A program made the translations under genes and the position numbers. Under the pieces are notes generated by a model that did not search any database, was not told the origin of the DNA, and saw nothing but the letters and a program-made list of their open reading frames with translations. Shown here in pieces: positions 18,204 to 27,304 of a stretch of DNA of 64,000 bases (the first letter of the stretch is position 1; every line of letters starts with the position of its first letter). Origin of the DNA: Koleobacter methoxysyntrophicus (GTDB taxonomy: Bacteria > Bacillota > Thermosediminibacteria > Koleobacterales > Koleobacteraceae); the NCBI RefSeq assembly GCF_017301615.1, contig NZ_CP059066.1:1533001-1597000 (forward strand), in the 5' to 3' direction.

Positions 18204-18232
18204 ATTATATATTGTTCCCATTTTTTTGTCAA
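18204..18232 (-). promoter_or_regulatory. Consensus sigma-A promoter of the znu operon
   Basis: On the minus strand TTGACA (18227-18232), a 17-base spacer and TATAAT (18204-18209): a perfect consensus promoter. Confidence 0.9.
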
Positions 18233-18294
18233 TTAATGCGTATATTTTTTGGTTTTAGATGAGGTTTCCGGGATATGATTCTTCGGTGACTTCA

Positions 18295-19197
18295 TTAGAA
18301 AAGGGCATTTAGCGTGAAGTAGATTTCCATTTTAACTGCGTCTTTGAAATTCCTGAGGTCAAGACCGGTAAGGGAGAAAACCTTATCAAGCCTGTACATG
18401 AGGGTGTTGCGGTGGATGTACAGCCTGCGGGCGGCTTCGGCCATATTTAGATTGCATTCCAGAACTACCTGAATGGTCTTTAAGGTTTCTTCATCCAGTT
18501 TTTTTAAATTTATGCCCATCTCATCAATAAATACCTGCCGGTCCTTTTCAGGCAGTGATAACAGCAGCCTTTCCAGGGCCATTTCGGGATAATACAAAAC
18601 ACCTTTTTTGGGCAATAATGGAAATATTAGAGCCTTTTTAGCATTACAGTATACCTTGGTCAATTCTTCCCGGGAATCAGCTATGCCCCCTATGCTTATA
18701 ACGGCTCTTGAAGAAATTTCCTCGCTTATGGTCTGATACAGGGCTTGAGAGGTTTCCTTTATTTCTTCAATACTGTTCATCGGGAATATAAGCAGCAGAA
18801 ATCCTTCAATATTCATCATAAATCCTTCCTCAAAGAGATCCTGCAGGAATAGCTCCAATTCTGCAAGGGCATCACTCTTTATAAGGACCAATCCACAGGG
18901 AAAGGGGAAATTTTCAAGCTGTAAATTTAAGTTTTTTCCTTGAATAAGAGCTCTCAGCATTTCATTAAACCTGCTGTTAATAAATCCTTCCATTAAGAGG
19001 CAAAAATCTTTCATCTGGGTAGAGGGGAGATCTGCCAGCAGGACATATTTTGTTCCGCAAAGCCTCACCTCCATCTTCCTGACCTTTCCCTTTAAATCAT
19101 CTCCGAATATTTTTTGCCCTTTCCTGTCAAACAGGGCAAAGGGGGTGTGAAGCTTTGGTTTTATCTCTAAAAGGATTTTTGAAAGGGTTTTTTCCAT
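18295..19197 (-). CDS. CdaR/PucR-type sugar-responsive transcriptional regulator
   Basis: A protein of about 300 residues whose C-terminus carries the HTH_30 domain (LECNLNMAEAARRLYIHRNTLMYRLDKV at ~250-278) found in CdaR and PucR activators, preceded by a GGDEF-like degenerate middle domain (SRAVISIGGIADSREELTKVYCNAKKAL). The ATG at 19197 is preferred over an upstream GTG at 19209 because GGTGAT precedes it. It lies just downstream of, and on the same strand as, the MsmK-type ATPase, with a terminator between. Control of the sugar genes is possible but not shown. Confidence 0.8.
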   Translation of the reverse strand: MEKTLSKILLEIKPKLHTPFALFDRKGQKIFGDDLKGKVRKMEVRLCGTKYVLLADLPSTQMKDFCLLMEGFINSRFNEMLRALIQGKNLNLQLENFPFPCGLVLIKSDALAELELFLQDLFEEGFMMNIEGFLLLIFPMNSIEEIKETSQALYQTISEEISSRAVISIGGIADSREELTKVYCNAKKALIFPLLPKKGVLYYPEMALERLLLSLPEKDRQVFIDEMGINLKKLDEETLKTIQVVLECNLNMAEAARRLYIHRNTLMYRLDKVFSLTGLDLRNFKDAVKMEIYFTLNALF

Positions 19198-19241
19198 TTT
19201 TATCACCAAGAATATAATACATTATCTCAATATTAAAGTAA

Positions 19242-19264
19242 ACCGCCCTGGAATTTAGGGCGGT
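19242..19264 (-). terminator. Hairpin terminator after the MsmK-type ATPase gene
   Basis: Stem ACCGCCCT / AGGGCGGT; on the minus strand it is followed by TTACTTT, a modest T tract. Confidence 0.6.
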
Positions 19265-19279
19265 CCCGTTTGTATCTAA

Positions 19280-20392
19280 TCATTTCTTCAATATTCTCTT
19301 TGTAGTAACCCTGTCAAATAGATGAACTTTGTTCATGTCAAAGCCTATCTTAATCTTATTGCCGGGCCGGGCATTGCATCTAGGGTCTACCCTGGCCGTC
19401 AGTGTGTTATTTCCAAAGGCGAGATACAGATAGGTCTCTGAACCCATGAGTTCTACTACATCCACATTTACCTCAAAGCAGTAGTCGGGGAAGCATTCCA
19501 GAAAGGCTGCTTCATCATGGATGTCTTCGGGGCGGATACCCATAACTACTTCCTTCCCGATATAGAAAGGATCAATTTTCTTTTTAATCCCTTCCGGTAT
19601 TAAAAGCTTAATGTTATCGAAGTTTATATAAACACCGTTTTTTTCGGCAGAGAGGTTTCCTTCTAGGAAGTTCATCTGGGGACTGCCGATAAAACTGGCG
19701 ACAAAGATATTGGAAGGATGGTCATAAATCTGTTGAGGTGTATCTATCTGATGAACAATACCGTCCTTCATGACTACTATTCTGTCACCCATGGTCATAG
19801 CCTCGGTCTGGTCATGGGTTACATATATAAAAGTGGTCTGGAGTTTCTTGTGAAGCTTTGAAAGCTCGGTTCTCATTTGTACCCTGAGCTTTGCATCGAG
19901 ATTTGATAACGGTTCGTCCATTAAAAATACTTTAGGTTCCCGGACTATAGCTCTCCCTAAAGCTACCCGCTGCCTCTGACCTCCCGACAAAGCCCTGGGC
20001 TTTCTTCTTAAGAGCTCCTCTATGCCGAGGATTCTGGCAGCTTCCCGTACCCTTCGATCAATTTCCGATTTTGAGACTTTCCGTAGTTTAAGCCCGAAGG
20101 CCATGTTATCATATACACTCATATGGGGATAGAGGGCATAATTCTGGAATACCATAGCTATATCCCGGTCCTTGGGAGGTACATCATTTACCAGCCTGTC
20201 ACCGATATAAAGTTCCCCCGAGGAGATCTCTTCAAGGCCTGCAACCATCCGGAGGGTGGTAGACTTCCCGCACCCTGACGGACCCACCAGCACTATGAAT
20301 TCCTTATCTCTGATTTCCAGATTAAGATTGCTGACAGCTTTAACCCCACCGGGATAAATTTTATTAACATTCTTCAAAACAACACCTGCCAT
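19280..20392 (-). CDS. Sugar ABC transporter ATP-binding protein (MsmK/UgpC/MalK type)
   Basis: A 370-residue CUT1-family ATPase: Walker A GPSGCGKST (~37-45), Q-loop, signature LSGGQRQRVALGRA, Walker B VFLMDEPLSNLD, H-loop YVTHDQTEAM, and a C-terminal TOBE/OB region (~240-370). It energises sugar importers whose operons lack their own ATPase. The operon at 21833-24819 has two permeases and a binding protein but no ATPase, so this divergent neighbour is its likely motor. It is transcribed away from the LacI gene and carries no matching LacI operator, so it may be shared among importers. Confidence 0.93.
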   Translation of the reverse strand: MAGVVLKNVNKIYPGGVKAVSNLNLEIRDKEFIVLVGPSGCGKSTTLRMVAGLEEISSGELYIGDRLVNDVPPKDRDIAMVFQNYALYPHMSVYDNMAFGLKLRKVSKSEIDRRVREAARILGIEELLRRKPRALSGGQRQRVALGRAIVREPKVFLMDEPLSNLDAKLRVQMRTELSKLHKKLQTTFIYVTHDQTEAMTMGDRIVVMKDGIVHQIDTPQQIYDHPSNIFVASFIGSPQMNFLEGNLSAEKNGVYINFDNIKLLIPEGIKKKIDPFYIGKEVVMGIRPEDIHDEAAFLECFPDYCFEVNVDVVELMGSETYLYLAFGNNTLTARVDPRCNARPGNKIKIGFDMNKVHLFDRVTTKRILKK

Positions 20393-20679
20393 AGTTTATT
20401 CCCCCTTAACAATTAAGTTATGTCAGATAAGATCCTAATTTCAAGGGTTATCAAATCTTAAAACCCCTGGTATATAAAAATTTGAGCAAAAAGAAGGTTT
20501 TTCTCCCTTTATATTATTTTAATCTTTATTAACTCTATTCTAAATTGACAAAATTACCGAAGGTAGGATGTAAAAATCTACTTTTTATACAAAGCTGAAG
20601 ATTCATGAAATATGAGAAAGCGACCGGGCAAGGACTCAGACCGATGCCTTGAATTAAAGAATATTTTTAAAAAAATCCA

Positions 20680-20708
20680 TTGAATTCTATAAAAACATAT
20701 GTTAAAAT
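20680..20708 (+). promoter_or_regulatory. Promoter of the lacI-type gene
   Basis: TTGAAT, a 17-base spacer and TAAAAT, directly followed by the operator at 20713. Confidence 0.7.
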
Positions 20709-20712
20709 TATA

Positions 20713-20728
20713 CCGTAAGCGTTTACGA
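20713..20728 (+). promoter_or_regulatory. LacI-family operator O1 (autoregulation)
   Basis: CCGTAAGCGTTTACGA, an inverted repeat with the central CG typical of LacI-family sites. It covers the expected transcription start of the regulator gene. Confidence 0.85.
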
Positions 20729-20749
20729 ATTTTAGAAGGGATGTAACGA

Positions 20750-21757
20750 ATGGCAAATATCGAGGATGTAGCGAGATTAGCAAATGTATCAATTGCGACG
20801 GTATCCAGGGCCTTTAACAATAAGCCTGATGTAAGTGAAAAGACCAAGGCCAGAATTTTGGAAATCGCAAGGAGTATCGGCTATGAGCCCAGTGTGCCGG
20901 CCCGCAGTTTGACTAAAAGAAAAACAAATACCCTGGGGCTTATAGTCCCGGATATATCAAACCCGTTTTATGGAGAGGTTGTAAGAGGTATTGAAGATAC
21001 GTGTCATAATCACAATTACAACGTAATATTATGTAATGCCGATAATAAAAGGGATAAGGAATTTCTATATATTGATATGCTGAAAAACCGTTGGGTAGAT
21101 GGGATAATATTTCACAGTGATTATTTTACAGAACGGCACTATGAGGTTTTTAAAGGCAAAAAAATACCGCTGGTTCTTGCAGGCAGGGCGACCAAGTATG
21201 ATATTTTATATGTAGCCATTGATAATTTTAAAGCTGCTTATGATGCAACAAATTATCTTATTTCCCTGGGCCATGAAAGAATCGGTATAATACACGGGCC
21301 GTTGAACGGTATGGAGGAAACCGTTGATAGTGTTGATAGGTTCCTGGGCTATAAAAAAGCCCTAAAGGATGCAGGTTTAAAAGTATACGATGAACTCATA
21401 AAGGAAGCAAATTTTAAGGCTAAAGGCGGCTATAAGGCGGCAAAAATGATGTTGGAAGGCGAAATAAAACCTACCGCCATATTTGCCATAAGTGATATGA
21501 TGGCGATTGGTGCAATCAATGCTGTATTTGATAGCGGCTTTAAATGTCCCGAGGATGTATCTGTTATAGGTTTTGATAATATCGACCTCTGTGAGGTTAT
21601 AAGGCCTCCACTGACAACTATTGCCCAGCCCATGTATCAGATAGGGGCTGTGGCAGCGAAGCTGCTGGTAAAAATTATTGGCGGGGAGCAGGTAGAACAA
21701 AAATCGGTCTTGCTAGATCATGAACTGGTTGTAAGGAAATCCTGCAGCAGACTTTAA
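20750..21757 (+). CDS. LacI-family transcriptional repressor
   Basis: A 335-residue repressor. The N-terminal LacI helix-turn-helix and hinge helix are classic (MANIEDVARLANVSIATVSRAFNN, then SVPARSLTKRKTNTLGLIVPDISNPFY). The remainder is a periplasmic-binding-like sugar-sensing core (VIGFDNIDLCEVIRPPLTTIAQP near the end). It sits directly before the sugar ABC/phosphorylase operon and one operator copy lies on each side of it (20713 and 21772). So it most likely represses itself and the operon until the disaccharide or its product is present. Confidence 0.95.
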   Translation: MANIEDVARLANVSIATVSRAFNNKPDVSEKTKARILEIARSIGYEPSVPARSLTKRKTNTLGLIVPDISNPFYGEVVRGIEDTCHNHNYNVILCNADNKRDKEFLYIDMLKNRWVDGIIFHSDYFTERHYEVFKGKKIPLVLAGRATKYDILYVAIDNFKAAYDATNYLISLGHERIGIIHGPLNGMEETVDSVDRFLGYKKALKDAGLKVYDELIKEANFKAKGGYKAAKMMLEGEIKPTAIFAISDMMAIGAINAVFDSGFKCPEDVSVIGFDNIDLCEVIRPPLTTIAQPMYQIGAVAAKLLVKIIGGEQVEQKSVLLDHELVVRKSCSRL

Positions 21758-21771
21758 TTTTTTTCATTTTA

Positions 21772-21787
21772 CCGTAAACGGTTACGG
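21772..21787 (+). promoter_or_regulatory. LacI-family operator O2, before the sugar ABC operon
   Basis: CCGTAAACGGTTACGG, matching O1 in the CCGTAA and TTACG arms. It lies in the 75-base gap between the repressor gene and the first permease gene. No clear separate promoter is visible, so it may also act as a roadblock to read-through. Confidence 0.85.
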
Positions 21788-21832
21788 AATTCCTGATATC
21801 CTTATAACGGTAAATGGGGAGGAGGAGCCGGC

Positions 21833-22681
21833 ATGATACTTTTAAAAAAATACAGGCTTGAGATAATTATGATAACCCCGCTTTTATTATACATCCTGGG
21901 GTTCACCATATATCCTATATTTAAAACGGTAGTTATGAGCTTTCAGCATCCGTATACGGGAGCCTTTACCCTTGCAAATTATAAGGAAATAATCGGAAAG
22001 GTGGAATTTAAAAGTGCCCTTTTCAATACCGTTGCTTTTGCCCTGATCAGCCTGACCCTTGAAATGATTGCGGCTATCGTTATTGCACTCATATTAAAAA
22101 GAAGGTTTAAGGGGAGAGGGCTATTGCGCTCCTTAATGCTGGTTCCTATGGGGGTGCCGACCCTGGTTTCAGGGGTTGCGATGATATATATATTCAGCAT
22201 GCACGGTTATTTAAATGAGCTATTATACAGATTAAATATAATACAGATCCCTGTGGACTGGGCCGGAGGCGGGCTCAAAACCCTGCTGATGGTATCTGTT
22301 GCTGATATGTGGAAGGTAACTCCCATGGTTATACTTATACTGCTGGCAGGGCTTGAAAGCATTCCAGGAGAGGTATATGAAGCATCAAATATTGACGGCG
22401 CTACAGCCTGGCAGACCTTCAGATACATAACATTACCGCTCTTAAAACCTTCCATCACAATGGCCCTGATCCTTAGGGGTATTGATGCATTCAGGGTGTT
22501 TGAATTGATGCTGGTCCTGGCAGGAAGGGCAACACCAGTCCTTTCTACCTTTGCCTATGATGAATACAACAACTATGCAAATGCGTATTCATCTGCAGCA
22601 GCCTCGACAATACTGGTTGTAATAATAGCCGTATTTATCATCGGTTATTTGAAAATCACCGATTCTGGGGAGGCCAGGTAA
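21833..22681 (+). CDS. Sugar ABC transporter permease (MalF/UgpA type)
   Basis: A 282-residue polytopic protein with six predicted membrane helices. The EAA loop that docks on the ATPase is visible at ~180-200 (EASNIDGATAWQTFRYITLPLL). It pairs with the following MalG-type permease. GGAGGAGG precedes the ATG at 21833. The position next to a GH65 phosphorylase suggests import of an alpha-glucodisaccharide such as maltose, trehalose, kojibiose or nigerose. Confidence 0.93.
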   Translation: MILLKKYRLEIIMITPLLLYILGFTIYPIFKTVVMSFQHPYTGAFTLANYKEIIGKVEFKSALFNTVAFALISLTLEMIAAIVIALILKRRFKGRGLLRSLMLVPMGVPTLVSGVAMIYIFSMHGYLNELLYRLNIIQIPVDWAGGGLKTLLMVSVADMWKVTPMVILILLAGLESIPGEVYEASNIDGATAWQTFRYITLPLLKPSITMALILRGIDAFRVFELMLVLAGRATPVLSTFAYDEYNNYANAYSSAAASTILVVIIAVFIIGYLKITDSGEAR

Positions 22682-22682
22682 C

Positions 22683-23513
22683 ATGAAGAGAATTGATTAT
22701 TCAGAGAAGTTATCAAATTATTTATATCTGCCGGTGGCTGTTCTGGCAATGATTGCTATGATAATACCCGTCTATATTTTATTTAAAGTATCTGTAAGTT
22801 CCCCCCAGGAAATTATGACTGCCCACCCTTCCTTTTTAATAAAAAAATTTACCTTAGAACACTGGAAGGCAATCTTCAAATCCGGTAATCTGTGGGCACC
22901 ATTAAGCAAAAGCTTTACCGTAGCCACTATGACAACCCTCATCGCTATAATCATAGCAGCACCTGCAGCCTATGTCATAGCCAGAATGCCTTCAAAAGCA
23001 AAGTATGCCGTTGTGCTCTCATTATTCCTTCTGAGGATGTTTCCCGAGGTAGCCATAGCCCTATCTATATCTGTTCAATTTCTGAAGTGGAATCTGATAG
23101 ATACCAATACGGGCCTCGTAATGGCCCATCTCATATTAAATCTGCCTTTTGCTGCATGGATACTGGTGGGCACCTTCGAGACAATACCGAAGGGCCTGGA
23201 GGAGGCAGCTCTTGTAGATGGGGCCGGGAAAGTAGAAGCCCTTTTAAAAATAATAATGCCCCTTGCAATACCCGGTATTGCAGTGGCTGCCATTTTTGTA
23301 TGGCTGAATTCATGGAATGAGTTTACGTATGCCCTGTATCTTACTATGTCGAAAAGGACACTTCCGCTCCAGACATACTATTATGTGGTTAGAGGGGGGT
23401 GGTTTGATGCAGCAACCTATGGAACCATACTTATGATACCTGTGCTCATGGTTACATTTTTACTGCAGAGGTATATGAAGGGGGGATATTTGTCAGGTGC
23501 TGTTAAAGGTTAG
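22683..23513 (+). CDS. Sugar ABC transporter permease (MalG/UgpE type)
   Basis: A 276-residue polytopic protein with six helices and an EAA loop at ~180-198 (EEAALVDGAGKVEALLKIIMPLA). It begins one base after the preceding permease gene, so translation is coupled. N- and C-terminal features (IPVYILFKVSVSSP, MKGGYLSGAVKG) are standard for MalG-type permeases. Confidence 0.93.
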   Translation: MKRIDYSEKLSNYLYLPVAVLAMIAMIIPVYILFKVSVSSPQEIMTAHPSFLIKKFTLEHWKAIFKSGNLWAPLSKSFTVATMTTLIAIIIAAPAAYVIARMPSKAKYAVVLSLFLLRMFPEVAIALSISVQFLKWNLIDTNTGLVMAHLILNLPFAAWILVGTFETIPKGLEEAALVDGAGKVEALLKIIMPLAIPGIAVAAIFVWLNSWNEFTYALYLTMSKRTLPLQTYYYVVRGGWFDAATYGTILMIPVLMVTFLLQRYMKGGYLSGAVKG

Positions 23514-23574
23514 AAGATTTGTATAACGGGAGTAGTAGTAATTATTTTTAAAATTCAAGAATGGGGGTTTAAGC

Positions 23575-24819
23575 ATGAAAAAGGGTTATTTAAGATTTTT
23601 CGCCATGGCGCTGATGCTGGCCATTATTATAGCTGCAGCAGGATGTGGAGGAAATACCGAACAGGCACAAGAGACACGCAAAAATGTCCTTAAGGTATCC
23701 ATGGGATTGGCAGAAGAGGAATGGAAGGTAATGAAAGAAGACATTTTCCCTGCTTTTGAGGAAAAATACGGCATTAAAATAGAACCGTATCAGATGGAGG
23801 CCGGGGACACGGTTAAAAAATTAGAAGCGATGCACCAGGCAGGGGCAATGGATATTGACCTCATTACCCAAGACAATATGCAGCTTGCGCCTCTGGTTGA
23901 TAAGGGGCTGGTAGAAGATTTATCTTCCTACAGGGATATGATACCGAAGGAAGTCATTCCTGCCCTTATACCGGTGGGTGAATTTGATGGAAAACTCTAT
24001 TTTATGCCGTACAGACCCAATGTTGAGATAGCTTTTTACAACGAGAAAAAATTCGATGAGTACGGTTTAAAGCCGCCTACAAACTGGGATGAACTTTTAG
24101 AAGTAGCCAAAACCTTTAAGGAAAAGGAGGGCGTTGGAAGGGTAGTAATTAAACAAAACCTGGGGCCTGACAGCACCATTCACATGTTTGACCTTATCAG
24201 GTCAGCGGGTGGTGACCCGACGGTGCTGAATGACGAAGGTTCTGTACGGGCCTTTACATTCCTAAAGGAGCTTCAACCCTATCTGTCACCGGAGTGTAAA
24301 AAGGCTGACTGGAATACACCGAATCAGTTTCTGGCAACGGAGAGTGCATATCTTGTGCAGAATTGGCCGTTTACATCTGTTGTGGTTGTAAGAGACGGCG
24401 GCAAAAAGGAGATAAAGGCATATAACGGCTGGAGAGGTCCGGTAAAAGAATCCCATGTCCTCGGTGGAGAAGTAATAGGGATACCTAAAGGGGCTCCTAA
24501 TAAGGATATGGCCGTGAAATTCATGGAGTACCTCATGAGCAAAGAAGTCCAGGAGAAATTAACATCAAAACTGGGATGGCCTTCAATGAGGACCGATGCT
24601 TACGGTAAGGTGGAGGACTGGCAAAAACCGTATTTTGATGCCGTAAGTGAGGCATTAAAACATGCAGAACCGAGACCGAATCTTACGTACTGGGCAGATG
24701 TGGATAAGGCCGTAAACGGTGCATTGAGGGAAATAATCTTTGAAGGGAAGGATATAAGAGCAACCCTTGACAAATACCATAACATGATTGAACAGGCTAA
24801 AAAAGCAGCAGGAAACTAA
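23575..24819 (+). CDS. Sugar ABC transporter substrate-binding lipoprotein
   Basis: A 414-residue extracytoplasmic solute-binding protein of family 1 (MalE-like). The signal peptide ends in a lipobox AAAGC at ~22. Typical family features are PYRPNVEIAFYNEKKFDEYGLKPPTNWDEL (~140-170, seen as separate blocks) and a late GEVIGIPKGAPNKDMAVKFMEYL. It delivers the sugar to the two permeases encoded just upstream. An mRNA hairpin follows, which may raise its level over that of the downstream enzymes. Confidence 0.93.
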   Translation: MKKGYLRFFAMALMLAIIIAAAGCGGNTEQAQETRKNVLKVSMGLAEEEWKVMKEDIFPAFEEKYGIKIEPYQMEAGDTVKKLEAMHQAGAMDIDLITQDNMQLAPLVDKGLVEDLSSYRDMIPKEVIPALIPVGEFDGKLYFMPYRPNVEIAFYNEKKFDEYGLKPPTNWDELLEVAKTFKEKEGVGRVVIKQNLGPDSTIHMFDLIRSAGGDPTVLNDEGSVRAFTFLKELQPYLSPECKKADWNTPNQFLATESAYLVQNWPFTSVVVVRDGGKKEIKAYNGWRGPVKESHVLGGEVIGIPKGAPNKDMAVKFMEYLMSKEVQEKLTSKLGWPSMRTDAYGKVEDWQKPYFDAVSEALKHAEPRPNLTYWADVDKAVNGALREIIFEGKDIRATLDKYHNMIEQAKKAAGN

Positions 24820-24850
24820 TAGGATTTTAGGGTTAAGTGCAACCCCTTAA

Positions 24851-24899
24851 ATTCCCCCGCCCGAATCCTATTTCGATAGGGAGGTCCGGGTGGGGGAAA
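24851..24899 (+). other. Large hairpin between binding-protein and GH65 genes
   Basis: Long stem (TTCCCCCGCCCG with CGGGTGGGGGAA) carrying an inner CCTATTTCGATAGG hairpin. No T tract follows, so an mRNA-stabilising or attenuating role is more likely than plain termination. Confidence 0.65.
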
Positions 24900-24943
24900 A
24901 TTATTAAAACATAGGTAGTAATGAAGGTAGGTGGACATGCTGT

Positions 24944-27304
24944 ATGAAAAGATGCAGTGAATATAAAAAGGCCATTTATTCCCTGGACCCGTGGCAGGTC
25001 AGGGAAACGGAATTTGATATTGAGACCAATTACAGAGATGAAACTATTTTTGCCGTCGGGAATGGCTATATAGGCATGAGAGGGAACCTGGAAGAGGGTT
25101 ATACCGGTCCGGAAAATACTACATTTAATGCCACATATATCAACGGTTTTTATGAAGAGTATGATATAAGATATCCCGAGGATGGGTACGGGTTTGCCAG
25201 AAAGGGCCAGGCTATGGTGAATGTGGCCGATGGCAAAATAATAAAACCCGTTATCGATGGCGAGGAACTGGATTTGCTTAAAGGCAGGATTCATTTTTAC
25301 GAAAGAATACTGGATATGAAAAAAGGAATTGTAGAAAGAAAGGTTACATGGGAATCACCTAAAGGCAGGATTGTAGAAATTCACATAAAGAAATTGACTT
25401 CTTTTACAAGACCACATCTGGCTGTTATCTCATTCAGGATAAAGCCTGTGAATTTTGATGGAAGGTTAGAATTTATTTCCCGCGTAAATGGAAAGATTTT
25501 CAATAATGTAGAGTACGGTAAAGACTTCAGAGTGGGTTCAGGTATCAGGGGCCGGGTTTTAAAAACCGTTGAAAGAGCAGTAGATGATACGGTGGGTTTC
25601 ATTAAACAAAAAACAGAACGGAGCGGGCTTTCCCTGGTATGTGCGGTAGATCATGATATTACACCTAAAAAAGGATGTTTCATATCAACGGCTGAACAGG
25701 AAGACATGATAGAAATAAAGATAGCGGTAAATGCCCGAAGGGGAACCTGTTATACCCTTTTTAAGTATATTTCATATTTTACTTCAAGGGATTATCAAGA
25801 ATATGACCTGGAAAATCTGGCCATTAAAGAGGTTACCGGCGCTAAGGTCGACGGGATGTCCATTATCGAAGAGGAACAGGAGAAATTTTTAGATGGATTT
25901 TGGGAAGATGCCGATATTATCGTTGAAGGAGACCCGGTATCCCAGCAGGGAATACGGTTTTGTATGTTTTCATTACTTCAGTCCACGGGACGGGACGGGA
26001 AGACCAGTATAGCTGCCAAGGGCTTAACGGGTGCAGGTTATGAAGGTCACTATTTTTGGGATTCTGAAATTTATGTATTGCCGTTTTTTGTGTATACAAG
26101 ACACGAGATTGCAAGGAATCTACTGCTGTACCGCTACAGATTATTAGATGCTGCTAGGGGCAGGGCAAGGGAGCTTGGACACAGAGGAGCCCTTTTCCCA
26201 TGGAGGACTATCGATGGGCCCGAATGTTCTGCTTACTTTCCCGCTGGGACTGCCCAATACCATATTGATGCAGATATTGCCTTTGCCATAAAGGTATATG
26301 AGGAAGCAACGGAAGATATGGAGTTTTTGTATAAATACGGAGCCGAGATTCTTTTTGAAACGGCCCGGTTCTGGGCAGATCTGGGGGCATATATACCCTC
26401 AAAAGGGAATAGATTTTGTATAAATTGTGTTACCGGTCCTGATGAATACACGGCACTGGTTGATAACAATGCGTATACCAATTATATGGCAAAGGTTAAT
26501 ATGGAATATGCGGTTGAAGTTGCAGGAATGATGAAAAGGGAAAGGCCGGGAGATTATGAGCAGTTAGTTGAAAAAATAGGATTAAAACAGGAGGAAATAA
26601 GGGCGTGGCAGAAAGCGGCAGAGGATATGTACCTCCCGTATTCCGATGAACTTAAAATTATCCCTCAAGATGACAGCTTTTTGCATAGGAAGAGGATAGA
26701 TATCGACCAAATACCAGAAGACCAATTTCCCCTCCTATTACACTGGCATTATTTAAATATATACCGTCACCAGATCTGCAAACAACCGGATGTGCTGCTG
26801 TTAATGATGTTATTGCGGAAAAGATTTACGGTGGAAGAAATAAAGCGGAATTATGACTATTATGAACCTATAACCACCCATGATTCTTCCCTTTCACCTT
26901 CGGTGTTCAGCATCCTTGCCTGTGATATAGGATATGAAAGAGATGCTTATGACTATTTTATACAAACGGTACGCATGGACCTAGATGATTACAACGGAAA
27001 TGTGAAGCACGGCATTCATGCAGCAAACATGGGTGGAGCGTGGAATGCGGTTATCTACGGGTTCGCCGGTATGAAGCCCGATAGTGAGAGTTTAAATTTC
27101 TGTCCACATTTACCTGAAAAATGGCATGGTCTTTCCTTTAAGGTAAGGTATAAAAACAGAAAGATCCTCGTTGAGTTAAAAAGGGACAGCGCCAAGTTTA
27201 CCCTATTGGAAGGAGACTCTATAAAATTGCACTACTTTAATGAGGAAATCCTTTTGATGCAGGGATTGACGGTAACTAAGGAGGTTAAAAATGTTAAAGT
27301 ATAG
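24944..27304 (+). CDS. Glycoside hydrolase family 65 disaccharide phosphorylase
   Basis: A 786-residue cytoplasmic enzyme of the maltose/trehalose/kojibiose/nigerose phosphorylase family, normal length. It has the N-terminal beta-sandwich (~1-270), an (alpha/alpha)6 barrel with GHYFWDSEIYVLPFF (~365) and the catalytic acid Glu in VTGPDEYTALVDNNAYTNY (~490), and a C-terminal jelly-roll. The family splits an alpha-glucodisaccharide with phosphate to beta-glucose-1-phosphate and glucose, matching the beta-phosphoglucomutase gene that overlaps its end by 14 bases. Linkage specificity cannot be read from sequence. Start ATG 24944 follows GAAGGTAGGTGG. Confidence 0.93.
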   Translation: MKRCSEYKKAIYSLDPWQVRETEFDIETNYRDETIFAVGNGYIGMRGNLEEGYTGPENTTFNATYINGFYEEYDIRYPEDGYGFARKGQAMVNVADGKIIKPVIDGEELDLLKGRIHFYERILDMKKGIVERKVTWESPKGRIVEIHIKKLTSFTRPHLAVISFRIKPVNFDGRLEFISRVNGKIFNNVEYGKDFRVGSGIRGRVLKTVERAVDDTVGFIKQKTERSGLSLVCAVDHDITPKKGCFISTAEQEDMIEIKIAVNARRGTCYTLFKYISYFTSRDYQEYDLENLAIKEVTGAKVDGMSIIEEEQEKFLDGFWEDADIIVEGDPVSQQGIRFCMFSLLQSTGRDGKTSIAAKGLTGAGYEGHYFWDSEIYVLPFFVYTRHEIARNLLLYRYRLLDAARGRARELGHRGALFPWRTIDGPECSAYFPAGTAQYHIDADIAFAIKVYEEATEDMEFLYKYGAEILFETARFWADLGAYIPSKGNRFCINCVTGPDEYTALVDNNAYTNYMAKVNMEYAVEVAGMMKRERPGDYEQLVEKIGLKQEEIRAWQKAAEDMYLPYSDELKIIPQDDSFLHRKRIDIDQIPEDQFPLLLHWHYLNIYRHQICKQPDVLLLMMLLRKRFTVEEIKRNYDYYEPITTHDSSLSPSVFSILACDIGYERDAYDYFIQTVRMDLDDYNGNVKHGIHAANMGGAWNAVIYGFAGMKPDSESLNFCPHLPEKWHGLSFKVRYKNRKILVELKRDSAKFTLLEGDSIKLHYFNEEILLMQGLTVTKEVKNVKV

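Larger units (their letters stand above)
20393..20749. other. Divergent spacer between msmK-type gene and lacI-type gene
   Basis: A 357-base AT-rich spacer. Its right end has the lacI promoter and operator listed separately. I see no convincing promoter for the minus-strand ATPase gene and no real coding sequence. Confidence 0.6.
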
